DNA from: Lineolata rhizophorae
Taxonomy: Eukaryota; Ascomycota; Dothideomycetes; Lineolatales; Lineolataceae
Reading direction: 5' to 3'
Assembly (NCBI GenBank): GCA_010093515.1
Contig: MU001678.1
Coordinates: 943,220-967,340 of the forward strand
DNA length: 24,121 bases
Below the pieces are notes generated by a model that saw only the letters and a list, made by a program, of their open reading frames with translations, searched no databases and was not told where the DNA came from. This document shows positions 9,207 to 18,500 of this stretch, piece by piece; the first letter of the stretch is position 1; each line of letters begins with the position of its first letter. Made by a program: the position numbers and the translations under genes.

Positions 9207-9631
9207 TTAGTAAGAATGCAAACCTTGCAAACAATGCTTCAGCCTCACTATAAATGGATGCCGAGTGAACAGACTAACGAATTGTGAACAACCAATGAGC
9301 TTTTTTACACATTGATCATTTCCAGAATCTGCAGAAAGAGTGGGCGACCACTTGCATACGGCGGTTTTAGGAACAGCTTGGGTGATTGATCTTTCTGATA
9401 ACTTAGTCACACTTCATATGGTATTCGATCTGTGAATTAGTCGTAATTACCTTGTGGATTATGTTCAAAGTTGAGTACGGAGTAGTAGTTGTGCAGTGGA
9501 GTTGTGCAATTATTATTCATCCCATGGATGTCCTTGGTATTCCACTCGCTGAACTCATCGCCAATCCCGAAAGCCACGTGGCGCACTCCTGGTAGCACTA
9601 CGGGGCTTTTAGCAGTACTTTCAATTCGCAT
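9207..9631 (-). CDS. Possible small two-exon gene, 122 residues, unknown function
   Basis: ATG 9631 opens a frame that reaches a GTAATT donor at 9450; a GACTAAG branch-like site and a TATCAG acceptor ending at 9395 define a 56-bp intron. Splicing joins it in phase to a second open stretch ending with TAA at 9207. The predicted protein contains VRHVAFGIGDEFSEWNTKD in exon 1 and four cysteines in exon 2. I do not recognise it, and no signal peptide is present at this start. A possible acceptor (ATATAG) just upstream of the ATG would allow a further 5' exon. The intron geometry is the only real support; chance is a serious alternative. Confidence 0.27.
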
Positions 9632-10184
9632 ACGTGCAAAATTCTATATTGTAAAGGTGGAGTAGCCCTGAGAGATACTTGAGTGAGAGTCTGAGGGAAA
9701 CACAGAACCATCCATCTAGCCTGCTTAGTAATTTGGTTAGGAAGAGTTCTCTACTGACTTCTACGGGTCAACCGAACTTCTAATAAGTCAGTCTTTTTCG
9801 TTCTCTGCAGCTGCGGGACCGAGGAGATCTTGTACCTCTCTATATATAAAAATATGATGGAAATATTAGCTTTTCCTGAATTCCCTGTACACACGCCAAT
9901 TATTTCCGTTGCTAGCTATGTCCTACGGATTCCTCTAGAGTACAGCTATCGTGCTTCACGCGTCCGGATGCAGTCACACTTGGACGTTACAATCTACATC
10001 ATCGCTCGCACGTGGTACGCTCGTGGAACGCGCTGGAACGGCCCCGTCTGGCGCCAATCGCCTGGAGGATCGAAGAAACTAGCGCGACGTAAGACGTTGA
10101 ATCCCGAATGAGGAAGGTTTCTAGAAAAACAAAACGGAGGGAGGGCGAAACATTGTCGTGGGCGATCATGGTAGAGCTTATTGT
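9632..10184. other. Intergenic region, no gene seen
   Basis: A TATA-rich stretch occurs at 9838-9854 (ctctatatataaaaatat) and a 93-residue plus frame follows at 9830-10111, but that frame has no recognisable protein features. I assign nothing here. Confidence 0.5.
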
Positions 10185-10711
10185 CTAGCTTGCTGACGAG
10201 ATATGGACTCGTGTCGTGAGACCATCAGGTATGAGTAGGGAGCTGTGAGCCTGCGAGAGTCGCGCATAAGCTTCTGTTAAGTTGATCAGTATGTCAACAT
10301 CCTCTTTAGACTTTCTCTTTAAGTTAGTCCATATCAGTTGAACGAAGATATTTCTTAAAGCTGTTTGCGGAACCGGAAGAAGGGAGAACAATAAATTCCC
10401 ATATAGTAGGTACTTACGACTTAGGAGGCCTTTCTCATGAAATAGAAGATAGAGTAAAATCACACGGAGACAATTAGGGCACCAAAATATGTTAGCACGC
10501 ACATAATTTATCTTCACGGCCTCAGGAATATGAGTAGTAATTCTTCTGACTGTTGTTGGGCTTCGACTGGTTGTTTACTAGCTCTTTCGAATCTGCCTAT
10601 TCCAATACTACCATCCCGATATAATTCCGACCTCATTGCGTCCTGCCAGAGGCATAACGCATGCACCCAGTCCCATTCTCGAACCAGTAGTGCTATCCAT
10701 CCTAATACCAG
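10185..10711 (-). other. Two adjoining minus-strand open frames, possibly exons of an unrecognised or decayed gene
   Basis: From 10711 to 10514 one frame is open for 65 codons (contains REWDWVHALCLWQDAMRSEL); it has no ATG near its left limit and follows a possible acceptor at the TTAG just before it. A second frame, shifted by one base, is open from 10517 to 10185 (110 codons, contains EDVDILINLTEAYARLSQAH) but also lacks an ATG at its start. A GTGAAG and a CTAAC lie between them, so an intron is imaginable, though no clean acceptor is seen. The second frame reads like the helical C-terminal part of a fungal protein. Neither piece matches a family I can name. Chance open frames remain likely. 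Confidence 0.22.
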
Positions 10712-11296
10712 CTAACCAGCAACCCAACCCACAACCCAAACGCACATCGCACATTCCTACTCCTTCCTAGACCGCAACCCCACTACCCACTCCGCGACCA
10801 TCCCTCCCCTCTCCCTCCTTACGCAAGCCCTCCCCCAAGTCCCCACCCTGCGGCACAGCACCCCTTACCCCCCGCGCCTCCCTCTTACCCCTCGCCGCAC
10901 AGCGCGGCCGCCTCGGCGGCTAAACAAGGCACTCCCACCACTCCACCGCCCCTCTCCTCCCCGACTCCAGCCCACATAGCCCGAACCCCAGTTTCGCAAG
11001 CGTACCCCTCCGCCCCCCCTCCCAACGCAGAACCCCAATCCCCGGCAAAGCAGCCAGGCGAAGCAACGTGGCGCCCGTCCATTCCCCCCCCCGCCACCCC
11101 CGCCATCGTGCCGCACGGCCAAACGACTGGCTCGCACCCACCGAGACGAGAACGACAGCCGCAGCGCGCGTGCACGCCGTGCCGAGGAGGCCGTGCCATG
11201 CGCGACCCGCTCGATGGCTCAGGGGAGGCCCGCGCAAGCGCCGCGCGGTGCGCAGCTACGCATGCCGTGCGCTGGCTGGCGGGGCGGCGAGGCTAG
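10706..11296 (+). other. GC-rich open frame with a zinc-cluster-like stretch, possibly a broken regulator gene
   Basis: One plus-strand frame is open for nearly 200 codons but contains no ATG in its first 165 codons. It encodes a long Pro/Ser/Ala-rich sequence and then, near 11150-11230, QRACTPCRGGRAMRDPLD followed by GSGEA. This resembles the first half of a fungal Zn(2)Cys(6) cluster (RACxxCR...CDP), but the third and fourth cysteines are arginines and the rest of the cluster is not in frame. DNA here is about 70% GC and very C-rich, so all frames tend to stay open, and both strands carry long shadows. It may be a relic of a transcription-factor gene or pure chance. Confidence 0.2.
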
Positions 11297-12477
11297 GCGG
11301 AGCGTGCGTGGAGTTGGGCAGCTAGCGGCCGGAGTGGCCCGGAGGCAATGGAGTTGAACGGGCCGGATTGGAGTGCGCGGGTCGGCGGCTGCGCGGCCCA
11401 CTGCGGCACAGCTGCAGGCGGCGGCGGGGCGGCTACGGCGCCAGCGGAGATCGGGCTTGGCGGGGTGGGAGGCAGATATTGGACCCAGGGGTTTTTTTTC
11501 GTGCGGCGAAGGGGGAGTCGGTGGGTTTGGTGATTAGGGGTGGAGATGTGTCGTTGGAGTGTGTGTCGTGTGTGTTTTTGTTTTGAGCGGAAGATTTCGA
11601 GAGCCGTATGACGGGAAAACTTGGTGGGAGGTGAATAGAGCGGGTGCTGCTGTGCCGCGTGGGAGGACGCGACGAGGAGAAGGAAGAAATGGAAAGGCGG
11701 AAAACGCACGCCGAACAAAAAGGGGCGTGGAGAATGATATGCAAAAGAAGTTGGAATGGCCAGTCTTTTACAAGATTAGACTAGCAACGCACAGAGGAGA
11801 CTAGCTTACAAGTTTCCATATGCTACGAGAAATGAGACTTAGAAATGTCTTAGGACACCAAAATTTTTCAGAGTCCTAATAGTCTTGAATTGAAAATATT
11901 CACAGAGAAGTAAAAGTAGGAAGTGATGAAATTTGAATTTAAATAAGAAAAAGAGATCGAAAGAGAAGACGAGAAAGACAGTCGCTGTAAGAGCGCGCTC
12001 TTCCGCCATAATCTTGAATCAAAGGCCTTCAAATCTCCCAAAATTTCATCCTTCACTTCCTAATCCTTCAAGTCGTCGTAGACCTAGCCCACCATGCCTC
12101 GAGAAGGCGAAAAAAGGTTGTTACTAATACAATCATAGAAAGTCATGTAGCATGCCATCGTAGCCAAAAAATCGTGTGTGCATGACTAAAAGGGGCAAGA
12201 TGAAGGCGAAAGGCCACCAACACTCGCAGAAGAAGATTAAAAAATAAAAAAGGACCCTAGAGTAAGGGGGACATTTTACATGTCCCCAGAGAATCGAATA
12301 CACTCGTGAAACAAATAAAAAAAACGAGTGGGTATAAAGGGGTTTTCCGCACGGAGACGGAACGAGTGTGAAATGACTGTACAACGAAAAGCCACCTCGC
12401 AAGATGTAGAGGCCAAGAAAAAAGGGGCGAAAAGGTATCGCCCACCGACGTCGTCGTCGAGGTTCCACGGGGAACGT
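11297..12477. other. 3' side of the Myb-like gene; GC-rich then AT-rich noncoding DNA
   Basis: From 11297 to about 11700 the DNA is GC-rich with GT-rich runs on the plus strand and many overlapping frames but no credible protein. From about 11800 to 12320 it turns AT-rich with A/G-rich stretches. The part closest to 12477 should hold the 3' untranslated region and terminator of the Myb-like gene. Confidence 0.5.
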
Positions 12478-14116
12478 TCAAGCGGTGGTCGACGCGTGGT
12501 AGAAGGAAAAGATCGGCTGCGCGTCCGTCGGGCTCGAGGTGCTGGACATGTTCGTGAAAGCGGGAGTGGCCTGGGCGGCGGCCTGGGCGGCGGCCGTCGA
12601 GATCTGCAGCTGCGTGGCGTACGGGTCGACGCCGGGGTTCATCTCCTGCCACTTGCGGTGGCAGTGGCGGGCGGACCACTTGTCGCTGGCGCCATACTCG
12701 GTCATCTGCAGCTGGGAGGAAGCGAGGGTCAGTGAGCTACGAAGTCCCGTGGCAACGTCGCGATATGTTCGTCGTGAGTGTCCCACACTGACCTTAGCGC
12801 TGATGATCTCGAACTTGTTTTTCTCCCAGTACTCGTGCGCGTGCCGCAGCGCGGCGACGTCGTCGTCGGTCCAGACCCGCAGCCGCTCCCGCAACCGCTT
12901 GAACCGCATCTGCAGCGCCGGCACCTGGTACGTCTTGCCGAGGTCCGTCTGGAACCGCGCCGCGATGTCCTTCCAAGGCAGGTTCTCCTCGTCCTTGAGC
13001 CGCAGCAGTAGGCGGTCCTCCTCGCCTAGCTCCGTCGGGATCGTCGTCGATGCCGACCGCTTGCGGCGTTTGGCGGCCGTCTGGGCGGCGGCGGCGGCGG
13101 CGGCGGTTTGCGATATGGACGGCGTGGAGCTCGACGGGTCTGCAGTGCTGCCGTCGTCGTCCTCGCGAGACCGCTTCACACCCGCGGCGGTGGTGCTGAG
13201 TGTCGGGAAGACGCCGTTGGTGCCGATACCGCCGGGGCCGCTCATGCTCCAGGACCTCTGCGCGTGGAGGCTGCCGGGGTGCGGAGGAGGGTGCGGAGCG
13301 ATAGGGGTGTAGGTGCGTCTGGGTTGAGGAGCTTTCAGCTCGATGCTGTTGGAGCTGTGATGGCCCATGGAAGGACTACGGAAGCGGACTCCCGGCGGTG
13401 GGTACGTCAGGGACGAGGCGTTGGACATTGAGGCGGCGGCGATGGAGGTGGTGACGGCAGGGAAGCTGGTAGGTGAGTCCTCGAGACCGGTGCCGGTCGT
13501 CAGGCGGAGCGGGTTGCCGGCCCAGATAAGCTCGTCGGCGGAGGGGCCAAACGTGCTCGGGCTGCTGCGAGGGCGGTTTTGTAGAAGGGGATTGTTGGGG
13601 TCGTCTTGACTGAGAATGGCAGGAGCGAAGGCCGTGTTTAAGTCTGCCGAACTCTTGTGAAGGGGAGGCAGGCCTTGAATGTGGGCGTGCTGGTGGTGGT
13701 GATGCGGGGTATGTTGCGGCGGCTGCGGCGTAGGAAACTCGCCCATGGACGTCGACGACGACTGCGGCGTAAGATACGGTTGGTAGGTGAAGGCGGTGGC
13801 GCTCTGCGGGATCTAGAACGAGAAGGAGGAATAAGCGCGCGCATCATTTGGGGCCACAACATGTTGTGCGAATTGGGTATGGGGCAAATCGGAGTGAGTG
13901 ACTGGGGCCGGAGACGGGCGGGAGCGGCAACGGAAGGTCAATTGACTTCTGCCGCTGTGATAGTAGCGCGTGCGGCACGGAGGAGAGACATACGGTGCCG
14001 GTGTACATGGCCGTGGGCGTCCACTCGGAGCTGAGCATGCCACAACTGCTGGATGAGATTGGTGGCGTCGACTCGGCGAGGGTGGGGACGTATAGGAATC
14101 CATCGTCGGAAGCCAT
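12478..14116 (-). CDS. Myb/SANT-like DNA-binding protein, three exons
   Basis: Exons 14116-13994, 13812-12793 and 12705-12478 encode 456 residues. Intron 1 (181 bp) runs from GTATGT to TTCTAG, intron 2 (87 bp) from GTCAGT to CTGCAG with a CTGAC branch; both are phase 0. Starting at ATG 13746 would lose 63 N-terminal residues, yet the frame upstream of it stays open (QSATAFTYQPYLTPQSSSTS) to a good acceptor and a matching first exon (MASDDGFLYVPTLAESTPP), so 14116 is preferred. The first 250 residues are disordered and rich in P, S and H, with an HHHH run. KRSRE (from 254) and KRRKR (289-293) are likely nuclear signals around an alanine run (279-285). Two Myb/SANT-like helical units follow: 304-353 (EEDRLLLRLKDEENLPWKDI) and 355-403 (WTDDDVAALRHAHEYWEKNK, then ASDKWSARHCHRKWQEM). 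The tail is A/Q/T-rich. It is probably a sequence-specific transcription regulator; its targets are unknown. It reads away from the long gene-free region upstream. Confidence 0.92.
12706..12792 (-). other. In-frame 87-bp intron 2 of the Myb-like gene
   Basis: The intron has donor GTCAGT, branch CTGAC and acceptor CTGCAG (with an alternative TCCCAG 6 bp earlier). Its length is a multiple of three and it contains no stop, so unspliced mRNA would still code, inserting 29 residues inside the second SANT-like unit. Removing it joins helices as expected (IISAK to MTEYGASDKW), which is why splicing is preferred. Confidence 0.75.
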
Positions 14117-14534
14117 GACTTCTCAGGTGGCAAAAGGGGAGTGAACCGGACGACGGCTTGAATATCGGGGCGGGCAGCGGAGGTACGCCGGGATATTATA
14201 GTATATCGCGACGATGCCTCCCCGGATGTGGCTGATGACGAGGCACAGGCACGACCACACACCGAATGGGGAGACTCGGAGGAGGTGGAGTGGCTGTCCA
14301 CTACACGAGGCGAGGGGAGATTACCTGCGGCGAGAGGCAGGCAACAAGAGGAACAGGGAAGAACACGTGCAAACAGGAAGCATAATAATTGAATTGCTCT
14401 GCTCCAGTGCGAGTGGCCCGCTAGAGAGCGGATTCCCAAGCTCGAGCAGGAGGACAGCATGCGGCGGACTGTGAGGTTGATAAAGTGACTTAAGCAGTAC
14501 AGACGGTGGACGATGAAACGCAGCATTGGCGGAC

Positions 14535-14564
14535 GGGCGGGGGGGAGGGGGTGGAGGGGGGGGG
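14535..14564 (+). promoter_or_regulatory. Potential G-quadruplex motif upstream of the Myb-like gene
   Basis: A run of five G-tracts (gggcgggggggagggggtgg followed by agggggggg) lies about 420 bp upstream of the Myb-like start codon, on the strand opposite to the coding strand. At least four tracts of three or more G with 1-4 base loops satisfy the usual quadruplex rule. A regulatory role is inference. Confidence 0.5.
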
Positions 14565-15492
14565 AGCTGGCGTCGGCGCACCGTTTCCAAAATTGAAATT
14601 CGAAAAGCCAAAAAAGACGGCCCGGGAGCGAGGTACGCCATGACCGATGTGTGTTTCCCCAGCCGTGGCTCGCGGCGCAAAGGCGGCTGCCCACGCAGCC
14701 GCCACGGTGGATCGGTCGCGTCAGGAGCCGCCGGCTGGGCGGGATCGAGCCAAGGGATATTTTTGGCGGACGCGTCTTGGCGGCAAGAAGTCGCTGCCCC
14801 GGGCGGCCCTGGCTGCACGTAGCCGCCGGCCTCGCGGAGCTTGCAGCGGCAGGCCCTAGCCTTGGCTCCTCCGCGCCGTCGCTCTGCCCCAGGCGCCCTC
14901 GCGGCGTCGCCCTGTCGTCTCCCCTCGACCGCTCGCCGCGGCCGCCCTCGATCCGCGCCGCCAGCGCGCGCCGAGCGCTCCCGGCGAGCAGCCTCTCCCG
15001 CGATGCCGCCAGCATGGCCCGAAGGGGAGAGGGCTCGCGTCGAGCGGCACCCACGCCGCCGCCGGCGGCCACTGGCACCGCGGCTGCGCACCGCGTCTCC
15101 AAATTCCAAATCCGCCTCGCCCGCTCGGTCTCCCTCCGGGGTCGTCTCGTCTCGAGTGCCGACATCGTCATCAGCTCGGCGAAGTGCGCCTTGCCGGCGG
15201 CGAGAGTGAATACGGCACTCTAGCCAGCAACGGTCGGCTGCCGAGCAGACAACTGGCAATCACCGCTCCGTCAAGCCAAAAGGATCGAGCAGTTTGTCTG
15301 CCGCGCCGCGCACCAGCAGAGCCCGGAGCTGATTATTGCTGACCTCCCCCTCCGAGATGCGAGAGAGCCGCGCGAATCGCGTTATCACCCGGAAGGCCAG
15401 GGGCCTGGAGTCCTCGTCTGCTTCACGCGGGACAAGCTTTCGCGCAGTCCCACTAAGCCCGGGGTGTGAGAGTGCAAACGGGGACCCGGCGC

Positions 15493-15520
15493 CGGCGGAC
15501 GGCGGACGGCGGACGGTGGA
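15493..15520 (+). repeat. Short tandem repeat, unit cggcgga, four copies
   Basis: The 7-base unit cggcgga is repeated four times in tandem (the last copy has one change, cggtgga), followed by a partial cgg. It sits inside the GC-rich gene-free region and does not belong to any credible coding frame. Confidence 0.8.
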
Positions 15521-18500
15521 CGGATCTGAGCCAAGCCTCATGGTTCGGCGCGCAAAGGCCCCTGCGGCTCGCCCGATAGGGCAGGACCGCTGCCGTCGCC
15601 GCGGGCCGTGATAGGGTGGCATCCGCCGCCGGACTCCAAACGGCCGCCCAATTACCGTCCCGCGGCCTGAGAGCGCGGCCCAGGGACGCCGCCGCCGGCG
15701 AATGAGGGAGCTCGCCGCGCATGCAGCCCTAGGCTTGCAGAATCTGTATCTGGCGCACCGCCAAACGGCCTGTTTCCTTTTGGCTTCGACGCTACCGCAG
15801 TGGCACCGTCGAATTCGTCTCTGGGTGCACGGCGCGCTCCGCGCCACATGGCGCGCTACACCACCTTCTCCCTGGCAGGCCTGCCGGAGCCGCAACGGGC
15901 ATCTGCTTCCTTTGCGATCCTCCGGCGTGTGAGCATCACCCCTGTTTCCTCGTGGGCGATGCAACTTTATGCTTCGCGGCGCAGCAGGGACCGACGCGCA
16001 CGCCCTGCCTCACGAGGAACGCGTGTAGCACCTAGTTTGATAGCTCGGTAGCTAGCTACGTATCTTCTAGCGGCGGTGAAAATGCTCCTCGCAAAAAAGA
16101 AAAAGCGGCTAAAGAAGCGACTGTACATTTCCGTCTGTCGCGTGCTGCTATCGATAGATCGTTTCGTTTCATCATCATCACCTTGTCTTTCGACCCCACA
16201 CAGCCGGGCGCCTATTTGGCAGGCCAAGCCGGGCCCACACCACGACCGCGCGATGGCCCACGATTAGTTGCCCCAAGGCCACGAGGAAGAGCGAAGGATC
16301 TGCTTCCCTGCATACTCGGCCGCAGCTTGGCTTTTTCTTGGCCCCACGCATCCTTGAAATGACCGCAAAACCGCCCTGTTTCGGCACACGCACGAAGGTA
16401 GGTAATAGCCGCCGTGGATCCCCTCGACGGGGCGGCGGCTGGACTGACCGCGCAAGCCCCCGTCCTCGTCCTCTCTCCAGCGAAGCACGGCCAAGGCCCA
16501 CCGCTTCGGTTGCATTTAGCGGCCATTCTCGCACCCCCGGCACGGCTCCGCTCTTGGGCGGCTAATGCTAATAGACCCGGAACGGGCGCCCAAGTAAGGT
16601 TGCTACCGCCAGCCCGCCGGCACGGCGCGAACGCGCTAAGTCACGCTGGCCCACCCTTGGCCTTTTGTTGTTAATTATGGGACATTTCTATTTCCCGCTC
16701 GGGGCGCTTTTTGCTTCTATTTTGCTCACTCCCGCTCCCCGGATAGGGGGTTATTTGCTGCCATTTGACTTTCCGGCCGTTGCCTGATTTAGCCGTTAGC
16801 GGACCCCATTTGGGTCCCTGCCGTGCGTAGCACGCGCGGTGCGTGTACCTGGCGTCTGATGGCTGGAGCCCTACGCGGACCGGTATGTATTGCACACCTC
16901 GAAGTACCTTCCCTTTCAGCCCCAAGTGGCTTGCCGCCTAGCTGACTGGGGGCATCCTGAGACTTCCTGTGGGTCCCCGAGCATCGTGAACATTCGAGCA
17001 CTGCTGACAATAGCCTTTCGGGAGCGAGCGGGCAGCCCCGGCGAGCGGGAGATGAGCAAACGGCGCGCCAATCACGACGCCCTTGCCTGCCAACGGTGCC
17101 CGCTCGCGCACGTTCCACAGCCTAGGTAGTATGTAGATATGTAATATTCTTAGATACAAGCACACAAGCCAAAACCCTAACGGCGAGCGCGGGCGGCGGG
17201 ACCCCGGCGGGCGATCGCGCGGTTACCTACTCGCTCGCTGTTCCGCAAGCCGACCGGCGATTGCTCCGCCGTCCAGCCCTAGACTGGCGGGTATGTAGCA
17301 CCACCCCGTTTCGAGGCGAGATCCGGGGGGGACCCGCACGCGCTTGCGAGCACGCCTGTCTGCTTTCCTGTTCCTTCCTTCGCCATGTTTGGGCTTGGAT
17401 CCCGAACACCCCGGCTTGACGCGTGCGGCAAGGCAGCCTCGCGCGTGGCATCGAAGAAGCTTCCCAGAACGCCTTGCGAAGCCTCCTTTCAGTGGTGTGG
17501 TGCCAGGCGGGCCGCCGGGATGTGTTGTGGGCTCCCAGCCCACGATCTTTCACACTGCCCCCCGCGTTTCAGCCACCTGCGAGGGCGAACCAGCCCGCCG
17601 CCACGCCCAACACCCACGCCATACCGATGGCGAACCGAGGGGCCCCGGGGCTCGATTTTCCGAGATGGAAATCTTTCCGAGCACGAAGGAATGCGCCGAT
17701 ACACGCTGCGGCTCTCGGGCTCGTACCGCCTCGATTTTGTGCTTCCTGAGGCGTTGAGGCGAGCGGGCGCTTCGTTCGCTGCTACCCCGAAGGTATTTAT
17801 GGCTTTCAGCTCGCCGCGGCGGAGCGCGCATTGAGAGAGGGCGAAACACTGGATCGGGCACGACTGTCCACTGGCTATTGTTGAGGAGCTCTCACTGCCC
17901 CAGTTGTTCACGCCTCGCGCCCGAGCCTCTCTCGAGCGGAATGATTCTCTGAGTTGCGGCGTTGCGATCGTAGACATACTGGATCTGAATGCGCTCCTTT
18001 ACTTAACGCTGAAACTATAGGTCGGCATAGCCTCGATCCTTCCAGTGAGACATGCCGTCAATCGGCCGACTACCGCGCTTTTCGGCACTTGACATTTAGG
18101 TTTGAGAGCGTGCTAATGCAGTGCAACCCTCCTGCTTGACGTTCCAGGTATTTTGAAGCTGAAGGATTTCTCAAATACCTTCGTTCATGGGTGGATAATT
18201 CTCATAGGGAAGGCGACTTCCAATGCTTTCAGCAGGAATTACAACTTCTCTTCTTAACCCAGCTTCCGGCTGGATTCACTGGTTCTGAATAGCTGCAAGT
18301 TGCATTCCTTTCCTCCGAATGGCGTCAAGGGTCATCAGATGCATCTATATCAAATCATGCAGTTGCGAATGTCGCCCTTCAATTTTTGCAGCGTGAAGTA
18401 GAAGTGAAGAGTATTTGAAATGGGTGTCCAACAAGGGCACTAGAAAATGAGCAATCGTTCCACCAATGAAAACTGACAGTGATTCTTGCTTTGCGCACTA

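Noticed and set aside
11293-11718. Minus-strand frame with an apparent signal peptide (FHFFLLLVASSHAAQ)
   Set aside because: The frame begins at TTG, not ATG, and the hydrophobic stretch comes from a pyrimidine-rich tract; the rest is low-complexity Pro/Ala/His.
13813-15171. 452-codon open frame on the minus strand upstream of the Myb-like gene
   Set aside because: It is made of Arg/Ala/Pro-rich low-complexity sequence in DNA of very high GC where most frames stay open. It overlaps exon 1 and intron 1 of the Myb-like gene in another frame and shows no domain.
15260-15964. 234-codon minus-strand open frame
   Set aside because: Arg/Pro/Ala-rich sequence with no motif, in GC-rich DNA with comparable open frames on the opposite strand; the ordinary by-product of composition.
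17489-17977. 162-codon minus-strand frame in the gene-free region
   Set aside because: Overlaps several equally long plus-strand frames, has no motif, and its amino acid make-up reflects the GC-rich DNA.
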